Of a stretch of DNA of 64,000 nucleotides, positions 1 through 8,869 are shown piece after piece. The notes beneath the pieces were generated by a model that saw only the letters and a list, made by a program, of their open reading frames with translations, searched no databases and was not told the DNA's origin. Source of the DNA: Rhodanobacter sp. 67-28 (lineage in GTDB: Bacteria > Pseudomonadota > Gammaproteobacteria > Xanthomonadales > Rhodanobacteraceae); the NCBI GenBank assembly GCA_001898415.1, contig MKTU01000026.1:175574-239573 (forward strand), given 5' to 3'. Each line of letters starts with the position of its first letter. Position 1 is the first letter of the stretch. Position numbers and translations under genes: made by a program.

Positions 1-2
1 AG

Positions 3-758
3 GTGTCGCTCGTGCCGGCGGTGCAGGTGCTGCTTCAGCGCGAAGCGCAGGTGTTGCGCCTGCTTGCGGCGATGGACCTGCGCTCGGCGTGGCTGCCCTG
101 CGTGTTGCGCAGTGAAGTGCGCGGCGGCACCGCGATCCTCGCCACCGATGCGGTGCGGACACCTGCCGCCCGCTGCCTGACCGACCTCGACACCTTGCAC
201 CTGGATTTCCTGCAGGAACTCGCTGCGCGCACGGCGTCGTCATGGGCTCGCAGCGGAGCCTCGCTGCTGGACGAATGGAGCGCACGCCTTGCGCAACTCG
301 GTGACGCTCTGGCGCCGCCGTGGCGACAACGCCTGGATCGCGCGATGGCGGTGCTGGCGGCGGAGCCGTCGCTGATCGCATCCCGCGGCCTGGCCCATGG
401 CGACTTCACGCCGGTCAACTGCTTCCGGCAGGACAGCCGCCTGTGCGTCTTCGACTGGGAATACGCCGGCGCCGCGTATCCGGCCGACCACGACCTGATC
501 TGCCTGCTCGACGCGGTGGCGCGGCTGGGCGGCGATGCGCCGGCCGCGCGGGCGCAGGGACTCGAACAACGGTTGATGGGCGAGCTGGGACGCTCGCGCA
601 ACGAAGCCAATCGACGCCTGATCGCCTTCCACTGCGTGCACGCGCTGCGCAGCCTGGAGCGGCAGCCGTCGCAGGCGGATACCGGGTTGGACTGGTACGG
701 CGCCGACGAGGCCGCGCGCACGCTCGATGCGCTGCTGGCGCGGGCGTCCGCCTCGTGA
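3..758 (+). CDS. Phosphotransferase of the APH/choline-kinase fold (5' end outside window)
   Basis: The visible 251 residues carry the aminoglycoside-phosphotransferase catalytic loop HGDFTPVN at about residue 132, and the metal-binding segment FDWEY at about 150. These are the two hallmarks of the APH/choline-kinase superfamily. The nucleotide-binding N-lobe strand with its lysine is not seen, so the gene almost certainly begins left of base 1, and the GTG at 3 is probably internal. It is the first visible gene of the glycan cluster, and its stop overlaps a possible GTG start of the flippase gene. It is therefore more likely to phosphorylate a sugar, lipid or polyol in glycan synthesis than an antibiotic. 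The substrate is unknown. Confidence 0.75.
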   Translation: MSLVPAVQVLLQREAQVLRLLAAMDLRSAWLPCVLRSEVRGGTAILATDAVRTPAARCLTDLDTLHLDFLQELAARTASSWARSGASLLDEWSARLAQLGDALAPPWRQRLDRAMAVLAAEPSLIASRGLAHGDFTPVNCFRQDSRLCVFDWEYAGAAYPADHDLICLLDAVARLGGDAPAARAQGLEQRLMGELGRSRNEANRRLIAFHCVHALRSLERQPSQADTGLDWYGADEAARTLDALLARASAS

Positions 759-787
759 GCGCGTCCAGGGATGCCTCGGTGGAAGCC

Positions 788-2146
788 ATGAATGACACCG
801 CCGCCGCCCGCACGATCGGCTCGCTGCCGGCACTGCACGCGTCCAGCTTGCAACTGCTCAAGCGCGGCGCCTCGGGTGCGTTCCTCGTCACCGTCGGCGG
901 CACCGGGCTGAGCTTTCTGGCCAACCTGGTGATGGCGCGGGTCATCGGGCGGCACGAGTTCGGCGTTTACGCGCTGATGTTCAGCTGGGTCAGCGTGCTG
1001 GCGGTGATCGCGCAGGCCGGCCAGGACATCAGCATGATCCGGTTGCTGCCGTCCTATATCCGCGAGGGCGCGTGGGGCAAGGTGCACGGCCTGCGGCGGG
1101 GCGTGGGCATGATCGTGCTGGCCACCAGCTGCTGCATCGCGCTGGGCGGCTGCGTGGTGGTGCACGTGCTCGGCGCGAATCAGAGTGCGAGCTGGCGGCA
1201 CACCTTCTACATCGGCTTCGCGATGCTGCCGGTGTTGACCCAGCTGCAGCAGAGCGGGGCGTTGCACCGGGCGTTCAAGCGACCGGTGGTCAGCGGGCTG
1301 TACCAGACGCTGGGGCGTCCGCTGCTGCTGATCGTGTTGCTGGGCGTGCTGGTGTTGAGCGTGCGCGAGATCGACGCGCCGTGGGCGGCGGCGGCGTCGC
1401 TGGCAGCCGCGGCGCTGGCGCTGGCCGGCTCGGCGCGGCACCTGCAGCGCAGCTGGCCCGAGCAGGGCAGGGCGGCGGCGCCCGCGTACGAGATCCGCCG
1501 CTGGCTGGTCGTCGGCTCGCAGATGTCGATGCTGTCGATCATCGTGGTTTCCGGCAGCCGTCTGGACGTGCTCATCCTGGGCGCGCTGATGGGTCCTGGC
1601 GACGTCGGCCCGTATTACGCCGCGGTGCGCATGGCCGGCTTTGCGCTGTTCGCCCAGAGCGCGGCCAACGTGGTGCTCGCGCCGATGATCGCCGAGCGCT
1701 ACGACGCGCACGACATGGGCGGCCTGCAACTGGTGGCCACCCGCGCGGCGCGTTTCTCCTTCGCCGGCGCGCTCGCCGTGAGCCTGGGCTTCGGCGTCGC
1801 CGGGCACTGGTTGCTGGGGCTGTTCGGCCCGGGCTTCGACGCGGCCTATGTGCCGTTGCTGATCCTGCTGTGCGGCTACTGCGCCACCACGTCGCTGGGT
1901 GAGGTCGGCTTCATGTTGTCGATGACCAGGTTCCAGCGGCGGGCCTCGATGCTGGTGCTGGTGGGCGTGGCCGCCAATGCGGCGGTGGCATGGCTGCTGG
2001 TGCCCAGCCTCGGCGCGACCGGCGCGGCCATCGGCGCGGTGGCGTCGCTGCTGGTCTGGCGCGCCCTGGCGTGGCGCGCGGTGCGCGCGCGACTGGGCAT
2101 CGATCCGTCGATCTTCGGCGTACCGGCAAAGGGGGTGCCGCGATGA
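788..2146 (+). CDS. Polysaccharide flippase, Wzx/MOP family
   Basis: This 452-residue protein is almost entirely hydrophobic, with about 12 predicted membrane segments and the layout of lipopolysaccharide/oligosaccharide flippases of the MOP superfamily. The N-terminal motif region reads GGTGLSFLANLVMARVIG, followed by FGVYALMFSW. Such proteins move undecaprenyl-linked repeat units across the inner membrane. I chose ATG 788 because GGTGGAAG lies just upstream; a GTG at 755, overlapping the previous stop as GTGA, is in frame and would add 11 residues. The 3' end overlaps the next gene by ATGA, so translational coupling is likely. Its glycan substrate cannot be read from the sequence. Confidence 0.85.
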   Translation: MNDTAAARTIGSLPALHASSLQLLKRGASGAFLVTVGGTGLSFLANLVMARVIGRHEFGVYALMFSWVSVLAVIAQAGQDISMIRLLPSYIREGAWGKVHGLRRGVGMIVLATSCCIALGGCVVVHVLGANQSASWRHTFYIGFAMLPVLTQLQQSGALHRAFKRPVVSGLYQTLGRPLLLIVLLGVLVLSVREIDAPWAAAASLAAAALALAGSARHLQRSWPEQGRAAAPAYEIRRWLVVGSQMSMLSIIVVSGSRLDVLILGALMGPGDVGPYYAAVRMAGFALFAQSAANVVLAPMIAERYDAHDMGGLQLVATRAARFSFAGALAVSLGFGVAGHWLLGLFGPGFDAAYVPLLILLCGYCATTSLGEVGFMLSMTRFQRRASMLVLVGVAANAAVAWLLVPSLGATGAAIGAVASLLVWRALAWRAVRARLGIDPSIFGVPAKGVPR

Positions 2147-4446
2147 GGCTGGCGCTGGTCATTCCGACGATGGGCGGCGGCGGCGCCGAGCGCGTGATGG
2201 CCACGCTGGCCAATGCGTGGGTGGCCGACGGCGCGGCCGTGACCCTGATCACGCTGGCGCGCAGCCATGGCGACAAGTACCCGCTGCACGCGGCGGTGCA
2301 GCGGGTGGGGCTGGACGTGGCGGCGCCCTCGCCGCATGCGTTGGTGGCGCTGCGCAGCAATGTGCTGCGGCTGCGCGCGCTGCGCCATGCGCTGCGCGCG
2401 GCGCGGCCCGATGTCATCGTCAGCTTCACCACCACCACCAACCTGATGGTGGTGCTTGCCGTCACCGGCTGGCGCGTGCCGGTGATCGTTTCGGAGCGGG
2501 TGTTCGTCGCGGCGCATCCGCCGCGGGCGCCCTGGCGGCTCCTGTACCGCGTGCTCTGCCGTCGCGCCGCCGCCGTGGTGGCGCAGACGCGCCGCGGCGC
2601 CGACGACCTGGAGGCGCGCCTGCAACGTCCGGTCGAGGTGATCCCCAACCCGGTACGCGAGCTGCCGCTGGCCGGCGCGCCTCGGACCCCGCGCGGGCCA
2701 GGGCGCATCGTGCTGGCATCCGGCCGGCTGGAGGCGCAGAAGGGTTTCGACATCCTGATCGGCGCCTGGGCCACGCTCGCCGCGACGCACCCGCACTGGC
2801 GCCTGCGCATCACCGGCGAAGGCTCGATGCGTGCGGCGCTGAACGAACAGATCGACCGGCTCGGCCTCGGCGCCAGCGTGGAGCTGGCCGGGTTCGACGA
2901 CGACCTCGCCGGCGCGATGCGCGAGGCCGACATCTTCGTGCTCTCCTCGCGTTTCGAGGGCATGCCCAATGTGCTGCTGGAGGCGATGTCGCTGGGCCTG
3001 GCCTGCGTCAGCACCGATTGCGAGACCGGTCCGCGCGAGATCATCGAGCACGGTAGCAACGGCTGGCTGGTGCCGGTGGCCGATGCGCCCGCGCTGGCCG
3101 CCGCGCTCGGCACGCTGATGCACGACGAGGCGCTGCGGCGGCGCCTTGGCGCACGCGCCATCGAGGTGCGCCACACCCATTCGCTGGCCTCGGTGTTCGC
3201 CCGCTGGCAGTCGCTGGTGACGCGCGTGGCGGCGCAGTGCGCGGTGCGCGTGCGCGCGAATGTGCCGTCGAACGGCGCGGACGACGCGCGCAAGCCGCGC
3301 GTGCTGTTCCTGATCCGTTCGCTCGGCCGTGGCGGCGCCGAGCGGCAGCTGGCGACGCTGGCGATCGGCCTGCGCCGCGACGGCTGGGAGGTGGCGGTGG
3401 CCTGCTTCTACGCCGGCGGCCCGTTCCAGCACGAGCTGGAGCGCGGCGGCGTGCCGATCATCGACCTGCACAAGCGCGGGCGCTGGGACGTGGCCGGTTT
3501 CCTGTGGCGCCTGGCGCGCGCCTTGCGCGGGTACCGGCCGGACATCGTGCACGGCTACCTCACCGTCGGCAATCTGCTGTCGCTGTTCGCGCCGCTGGCC
3601 AGCCCGGGTTCGCGCGTGGTCTGGGGCGTGCGCTCCTCGTTCATCGACCGGCAGCGCTACGACTGGATGTCGCGCGCCACCTTTGCGCTGAGTTGCCGGA
3701 TGGCGCGCCGCGCGGACCGGATCATTTTCAACTCCCGCGCCGGCTCCACGCTGCATGGCGCGCAGGGTTATCCCGCCGACCGGCTGGTGGTGATCGCCAA
3801 CGGCATCGACACCGGACACTTCCGCTTCGACGCGGCCTCGCGCGCGCGGATGCGGCGCGCGTGGGAGGTGCCCGACACTGCGCTGCTGGTGGGGCTGGTC
3901 GGGCGGCTCGATCCGATGAAGGACCACCCGACCTTCCTGCAGGCGATCGCGGGGCTGGCGCACGATGCGCGCTGGCGTTTCGTCTGTGTCGGCGGCGGCG
4001 ATGCGGGTTACGCCGAGCAGCTGCAGGCGCAGGCGCGCGAGCTGGGGCTGGCCGAGCGCCTGGTCTGGGCCGGCCCGTGCGAGGACATGGCCGCGGCCTA
4101 CAGCGCGATCGACATCCTGGCGTCCTCCTCGCGCGGCGAAGGCTTTCCGAACGTGGTCGCCGAGGCGATGGCGTGCGGACGGCCGTGCGTGGTCACCGAC
4201 GTCGGCGATTCGGCAGATCTGGTGGGGGACACCGGCATCGTCGTGCCGGCCGGCGACCCGGTGGCGCTGCGCGACGGCATCGCGCGGATGCGCGAGCGGA
4301 TGGCGCGCGATCCGTTCGCGGCGGCGCACGCTGCGCGCGCGCGCGTCGTCGACCAGTTCAGCACTGCGCGGCTGGTCGGCCATTCGGAGCGCGTGCTGGA
4401 AGAGGTGCATCGTCGCCACTGCACGCTGGGCGGGGCGACGTCATGA
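2143..4446 (+). CDS. Tandem double glycosyltransferase (GT4-GT4 fusion)
   Basis: One uninterrupted 767-codon frame contains two complete GT-B fold glycosyltransferases of family GT4. The first spans about residues 1-370: it opens MRLALVIPTMGGGGAERV and has the donor-site motif EGMPNVLLEAM. The second spans about 384-767: it restarts with KPRVLFLIRSLGRGGAER and has EGFPNVVAEAMACG. A linker of about 20 residues joins them. GT4 enzymes normally are 350-400 residues with a single domain, so this gene is double length. It starts by ATGA overlap with the flippase and ends by ATGA overlap with the polymerase/ligase. It probably adds two sugars in succession to one lipid-linked glycan. A sequencing error that joined two genes cannot be excluded from sequence alone. 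Confidence 0.85.
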   Translation: MRLALVIPTMGGGGAERVMATLANAWVADGAAVTLITLARSHGDKYPLHAAVQRVGLDVAAPSPHALVALRSNVLRLRALRHALRAARPDVIVSFTTTTNLMVVLAVTGWRVPVIVSERVFVAAHPPRAPWRLLYRVLCRRAAAVVAQTRRGADDLEARLQRPVEVIPNPVRELPLAGAPRTPRGPGRIVLASGRLEAQKGFDILIGAWATLAATHPHWRLRITGEGSMRAALNEQIDRLGLGASVELAGFDDDLAGAMREADIFVLSSRFEGMPNVLLEAMSLGLACVSTDCETGPREIIEHGSNGWLVPVADAPALAAALGTLMHDEALRRRLGARAIEVRHTHSLASVFARWQSLVTRVAAQCAVRVRANVPSNGADDARKPRVLFLIRSLGRGGAERQLATLAIGLRRDGWEVAVACFYAGGPFQHELERGGVPIIDLHKRGRWDVAGFLWRLARALRGYRPDIVHGYLTVGNLLSLFAPLASPGSRVVWGVRSSFIDRQRYDWMSRATFALSCRMARRADRIIFNSRAGSTLHGAQGYPADRLVVIANGIDTGHFRFDAASRARMRRAWEVPDTALLVGLVGRLDPMKDHPTFLQAIAGLAHDARWRFVCVGGGDAGYAEQLQAQARELGLAERLVWAGPCEDMAAAYSAIDILASSSRGEGFPNVVAEAMACGRPCVVTDVGDSADLVGDTGIVVPAGDPVALRDGIARMRERMARDPFAAAHAARARVVDQFSTARLVGHSERVLEEVHRRHCTLGGATS

Positions 4447-5684
4447 ACGCCCGCTTCCTGCCGCGCACGCCGGTGGACCTCCTGTTGGCGGCCTTCGTGT
4501 TGTGGTTCGGCAGCGACGCCAGCGATTTCCTGTTCACCACGCGCGGCCTCAAGCCGCTCTATTCCTACGTGGCGGTGATCGGCTTTGCCGCCTTCTATGC
4601 GGTGGCCCAGGGCGCGGCGGCGCAGTCGCTGGCCATCCTGCGCGACGGCGGCACGCGTCGCTTCGTCATCTGGCTGCTGCTCTACATCGTGTATGGCGTG
4701 CTGATCTTCCTGCAGTCCTCGCAGAGCCACACGGCGTTGCAGGCGCTGATCACGCTGATCGAGATGGTGGCGATCGGCATGGCATTCGCCACGCTGATGG
4801 TGCATCCACGGCGGTTGCACATGCTGGGCGGGATGTTCCTGCTGCTGGCCCTGTTCGCCGCCGGCATGAACCTGCTCGATTTCATCCATCCGCGGTTCTC
4901 CAACGTGCCCGGGCGCGCGGCCGGGCTGTACATCAACCCCAACGTGGCCGGCTATGCGCTCGCGCTGGTGATGTTGTGCGGCATGGACAGCGTGCCGGCG
5001 CGCTTGCGCTGGCTTTTCGTGCTGGTGTGCGGCGTCGGCGTGCTGGTCACGTTCTCGCGGTCGGCGTGGATCATGTGGGGCGTGGCGCTGATCTGGCTGG
5101 GCCGGCACGATCGCACGCACGGCGCAAAGTGGAAGCTCGCCGTGATGACGCTGTCCACGCTGGCCGGCATCGGCATCCTGCTGTCCCTGTTCAGCGGCGA
5201 GCTGGGCGAACTGCTGGCCGGCACGTCGTTCGCCCGCTATCTCGATCCGAACACGCTGGCGCGCATGGGCGTGGGCGGCTCCTCGCTGTCGGGCGATTCG
5301 GCTGCCACCCGCATGGACCTGGTCTGGTTCTCGCTGCACGAGGCGGCGCGGAGCCCGCTGTTCGGGCATGGCAGCGGCTATGTCTACGAGTGGGCGTTTC
5401 CGGTCGGGCCGCACGACATGTACCTGCGCTTCCTGGTCGAGGGCGGCGTGTTCGGGCTGGCTTTCTACCTGGCCTTGCTGGTCGTGTTGTGGCGGGCCAC
5501 GTCGGGGCTGCAGCGCGTGCTGGTGTTGCAACTGGTGATCGCCAGCTTCTTCTCGCACAACCTGCTGGAAAGCCCGACGATCATCCTCGTCATCAGCTTC
5601 ATGCTTGCGCGGCAGGCGCTGGAGAAACGCGAGCTCGCGGTGGCGCGGTGGTTGGCGTCGCCCCGCGTGGGGGTGCCGGCGTGA
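4443..5684 (+). CDS. O-antigen ligase/polymerase family membrane protein (Wzy/WaaL-like)
   Basis: This 413-residue polytopic membrane protein has about 10-12 hydrophobic segments. It carries the conserved Wzy_C/O-antigen ligase pattern: a periplasmic loop containing GRAAGLYINPNVAGYALAL, and later the segment GHGSGYVYEW followed by PHDMYLRFLVEGGVFG. Members of this family either polymerise undecaprenyl-linked repeat units (Wzy) or transfer glycan to lipid A core or protein (WaaL, PglL); sequence alone rarely separates these roles. Overlaps of ATGA at the start and GTGA at the end embed it in the operon between two glycosyltransferase genes, which fits a repeat-unit polymerase. Confidence 0.85.
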   Translation: MNARFLPRTPVDLLLAAFVLWFGSDASDFLFTTRGLKPLYSYVAVIGFAAFYAVAQGAAAQSLAILRDGGTRRFVIWLLLYIVYGVLIFLQSSQSHTALQALITLIEMVAIGMAFATLMVHPRRLHMLGGMFLLLALFAAGMNLLDFIHPRFSNVPGRAAGLYINPNVAGYALALVMLCGMDSVPARLRWLFVLVCGVGVLVTFSRSAWIMWGVALIWLGRHDRTHGAKWKLAVMTLSTLAGIGILLSLFSGELGELLAGTSFARYLDPNTLARMGVGGSSLSGDSAATRMDLVWFSLHEAARSPLFGHGSGYVYEWAFPVGPHDMYLRFLVEGGVFGLAFYLALLVVLWRATSGLQRVLVLQLVIASFFSHNLLESPTIILVISFMLARQALEKRELAVARWLASPRVGVPA

Positions 5685-6820
5685 AGATCTGCCACGTCAT
5701 CACCGGGTTGAACGCCGGCGGCGCCGAGATCGCGCTGTGTCGCCTGCTCGAATCATTGCCCGCCCCGGCATACCGGCATGCGGTGGTGGTGCTGGGCGGC
5801 GAGGGGACGCTGAGCGCGCGCCTGGCCGAATCTGCCCGGGTGCACCACATGGGCATCCGGCCCGGCCGCGCCGGCCCCGGCGACGTGATGCGGCTGCGGC
5901 GATTGCTGGCGCACGAGTCGGCCGACCTGGTCCATGCCTGGATGTACCACGCGCACCTGCTCACCTCGCTGGCGCTGTGGGGGCAGTCCGTGCCGCACCT
6001 GTGGAGCGTGCACCATTCACTGACCGACCTGGCCACCGACAAGCCGCTGACGCGCGTGGTGATCCGCCTCAACGCGGTGTTCTCGACGCGGCCCAGCTGC
6101 GTGCTGTATGCCTCCCAGCTCAGCGCCTCGCAGCACGAGGACTACGGCTTCAGCCGCTTGCGCACGGTGGTGATTCCCAACGGTTACGACACCGGCGTGC
6201 TGGTGCCGGACCCGGCGGCGCGCGCGCGCATCCGCGAGGAGCTGGCGGTGCCGGGCGATGGCCTGGTGATCGGCATGGTGGCGCGCGTGCATCCGACCAA
6301 GGATCACGGCAACTTCCTGCACGCAGCGAAGCTGTTCCGGGAAAGCCATCCCGACAGCGTGTTCGTGCTGGTCGGCGACGGCGCGACCGCCGCGAATGCG
6401 GAACTCGCCAGCCAGGTCGACGCCTTGCAATTGCGCACCCATGTGCGCCTGCTCGGCCGACGCCAGGACATCCCCGCGATCAACGCGGCGTTCGACATCG
6501 CCACCCTGGCCTCGCGCGGCGAGGCCTTCCCCAATGCGGTGGCCGAGGCGATGGCCTGCGGCGTGCCGTGCGTGGCCACCGACGTGGGCGATGTGCCGCT
6601 GATCGTGGCCGATACCGGTGTGGTGGTGCCGGCGCGCGATTCCGCCGCGCTCTGCGCCGGCTGGGCCAGCCTGGCCGCGCTGTCGCCGCGCGAGCGGCAC
6701 CAACTGGGTCTGCGCGCGCGCCAGCGCATCGTCGACAACTACACGGCCAGGCTGCGCACGCGGCGTTACGCCGATCTGTATTCGTCCATCGTGCAGGAGC
6801 GACAAGCATGTGCGGAATAG
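5681..6820 (+). CDS. Glycosyltransferase, GT4 family
   Basis: This 379-residue GT-B glycosyltransferase opens with the acceptor-domain start VKICHVITGLNAGGAEIAL. Its C-terminal donor domain includes EAFPNAVAEAMACGVPC at about residues 280-296, where the EX7E nucleotide-sugar motif lies. The start is GTG at 5681, overlapping the previous stop as GTGA. The end overlaps the asparagine-synthase gene by 13 bases. It resembles the second half of the upstream double glycosyltransferase, with the same AEAMACG-PCV-TDVGD run, so the two may be paralogues. Sugar donor and acceptor are unknown. Confidence 0.88.
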   Translation: MKICHVITGLNAGGAEIALCRLLESLPAPAYRHAVVVLGGEGTLSARLAESARVHHMGIRPGRAGPGDVMRLRRLLAHESADLVHAWMYHAHLLTSLALWGQSVPHLWSVHHSLTDLATDKPLTRVVIRLNAVFSTRPSCVLYASQLSASQHEDYGFSRLRTVVIPNGYDTGVLVPDPAARARIREELAVPGDGLVIGMVARVHPTKDHGNFLHAAKLFRESHPDSVFVLVGDGATAANAELASQVDALQLRTHVRLLGRRQDIPAINAAFDIATLASRGEAFPNAVAEAMACGVPCVATDVGDVPLIVADTGVVVPARDSAALCAGWASLAALSPRERHQLGLRARQRIVDNYTARLRTRRYADLYSSIVQERQACAE

Positions 6821-8847
6821 CCGGCTTCTGGGATGCCTCCCACGCCTTCACCGCCGAAGACGGCGGCGCCATCGTGCGGCGCATGACCGACGCGCTGAGC
6901 CATCGTGGCCCGGACGACGACGGCCATTTCCAGGATGCCGCGGCAGGCGTGGCGCTCGGCCATCGGCGTCTTTCGGTGATCGACCCGACACCGGGTGGCC
7001 ACCAGCCGATGACTTCGGCCAGTGGACGCTACGTGATCGTGTTCAACGGCGAGGTCTACAACCATCACCGCCTGCGCCGCGAGCTGACGCCGCTCGGCGC
7101 GACGTTCCGCGGGCGCTCGGACACGGAGGTGATGCTGGCGGCGATCGAGCAATGGGGGCTGGAAGCGGCAGTCAGGCGCTTCGTGGGCATGTTCGCTTTC
7201 GCGTTGTGGGATCGCCGCGAGCGCACGCTCGCCCTGGTGCGCGACCGGCTCGGCATCAAGCCGCTCTATTACGGCTGGGTGGGTTCGCTGTTCGTGTTCG
7301 GCTCCGAGCTGAAGGCGCTGCGGCGCTGCCCGCGGTTCGCCAACCCGGTCGACCGCGACGCGCTGTGCCTGCTGCTGCGGCACAACTACATCGGCGCACC
7401 GCACGCCATCTACCGGGGCATCCGCAAGCTGCTGCCGGGCACCTGGCTGAGCGTGGACCAGGGGATGGCCGCCTCGCGCATCGACGCGTCGACGCTCGCC
7501 ACGCGGGCGCAAGTCTACTGGTCGGCCCGCGAGGTCGCGCAGGCCGGCGTGGCCGATCGCCTGCACCTGTCCGACGCCGCGGCCACCGACGAGCTGGAGA
7601 AACTCCTGCTCGACGCGGTCGGCCTGCGCATGGAGGCCGACGTGCCGCTGGGCGCGTTCCTCTCCGGCGGCGTGGATTCCTCGCTGGTGGTGGCGCTGAT
7701 GCAGGCGCAGTCGATGCGGCCGGTGCAGACCTTCTCCATCGGCTTCCACGAGAAGGGCTACGACGAAGCGGGTTACGCCCGCGCCGTGGCCGAACACCTT
7801 GGCACCGAGCACCACGAGTTGTACGTGACCGCGCGCGACGCGCTGGACGTGGTGCCGAAGTTGCCGTCGATGTTCGACGAGCCGTTCTCCGATTCCTCGC
7901 AGATACCGACCTACCTGCTGTCGCGGCTGGCCCGGCGCCAGGTGACGGTGAGTCTCTCCGGTGACGGCGGCGATGAGTTGTTCGGCGGTTACGAGCGCTA
8001 TTTCAAGGCGCGCGCGATCGAGCGCGGCCTGGACTGGATACCGGCGGGGTTGCAGCGGCGGCTCGCGCGCTCGCTGTCGCATCGCGCCGGTTTCTACGAG
8101 TCGCTGCTCGCCGGCGCCAATCGCTGCGTACCGGCGCGCATCCGCCTGAAGCGGCCGCGCTCCAAGATCGGCGTGCTCGCCAGCATGCTCGACGCCGGGC
8201 CACAGGAGCAGCGCTATCGCCTGCTGATGTCGCATTTGCGCGATCCCGCCCGCGTGGTGCTGCACGGCGAGGAGCCGCCGACCGGGCTGAGCCACCCCGA
8301 GCTGGGGCCGCAGGTGCGGGAGGTGTTCGAGCGGATGATGTACAGCGACCTGGTCAGCTACCTGCCGGGCGACGTGCTGACCAAGGTCGATCGCGCCAGC
8401 ATGGCGGTGAGCCTGGAGGCGCGCGTGCCGCTGCTGGATCACCGCGTGGCCGAGTTCGCCTGGCGCGTGCCGATGCGGCAGAAAGTGCGCGGCGGCGAGG
8501 GCAAGTGGCTGTTGCGCCAGGTGCTGTACCGGCACGTGCCGCGCGCGCTGATTGACCGCCCCAAGAAGGGCTTCGGCGTGCCGATGGGCGAGTGGCTGCG
8601 CGGGCCGCTGCGCGAGTGGGCCGAAGCGCTGCTGGAACCGGCACGGTTGCGCGAGGAGGGTTACTTCGAACCCGAATACGTGCGCGCGATGTTCGTCGAC
8701 CACCTGGCGGGGCGGGTGCACGAGGGCGGCCGGCTGTGGGACGTGCTTATGTTCCAGGCCTGGCTGCGGGAAACCCGGCAGCCGGACGCGCACCCGCGCG
8801 ATGCGGTCGCGAACGCGTGCGGCTCGCACGCGCCGGCGGGCTTTTGA
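6808..8847 (+). CDS. asnB: Asparagine synthase (glutamine-hydrolysing) family amidotransferase
   Basis: This 679-residue protein begins MCGIAGF, which exposes the catalytic Cys2 of the glutamine amidotransferase domain after Met removal. A synthetase domain follows, with the pyrophosphate loop SGGVDSS at about residue 286 and SGDGGDELFGGYERY further on. The architecture is full-length AsnB. Paralogues inside exopolysaccharide clusters often amidate a sugar carboxylate or act on an unknown acid instead of making cellular asparagine. The position, overlapping a glycosyltransferase by 13 bases and preceded by GCAGGAG, supports such a role, although simple asparagine synthesis is possible. Confidence 0.88.
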   Translation: MCGIAGFWDASHAFTAEDGGAIVRRMTDALSHRGPDDDGHFQDAAAGVALGHRRLSVIDPTPGGHQPMTSASGRYVIVFNGEVYNHHRLRRELTPLGATFRGRSDTEVMLAAIEQWGLEAAVRRFVGMFAFALWDRRERTLALVRDRLGIKPLYYGWVGSLFVFGSELKALRRCPRFANPVDRDALCLLLRHNYIGAPHAIYRGIRKLLPGTWLSVDQGMAASRIDASTLATRAQVYWSAREVAQAGVADRLHLSDAAATDELEKLLLDAVGLRMEADVPLGAFLSGGVDSSLVVALMQAQSMRPVQTFSIGFHEKGYDEAGYARAVAEHLGTEHHELYVTARDALDVVPKLPSMFDEPFSDSSQIPTYLLSRLARRQVTVSLSGDGGDELFGGYERYFKARAIERGLDWIPAGLQRRLARSLSHRAGFYESLLAGANRCVPARIRLKRPRSKIGVLASMLDAGPQEQRYRLLMSHLRDPARVVLHGEEPPTGLSHPELGPQVREVFERMMYSDLVSYLPGDVLTKVDRASMAVSLEARVPLLDHRVAEFAWRVPMRQKVRGGEGKWLLRQVLYRHVPRALIDRPKKGFGVPMGEWLRGPLREWAEALLEPARLREEGYFEPEYVRAMFVDHLAGRVHEGGRLWDVLMFQAWLRETRQPDAHPRDAVANACGSHAPAGF

Positions 8848-8869
8848 CGTGGCATGGCGAGCTGACGAC

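Noticed and set aside
1876..4419. An 847-codon open frame on the minus strand
   Set aside because: It is antisense to the double glycosyltransferase. Its composition (His, Arg, Gln, Ala rich, no domain) is typical of shadow frames in very GC-rich DNA.
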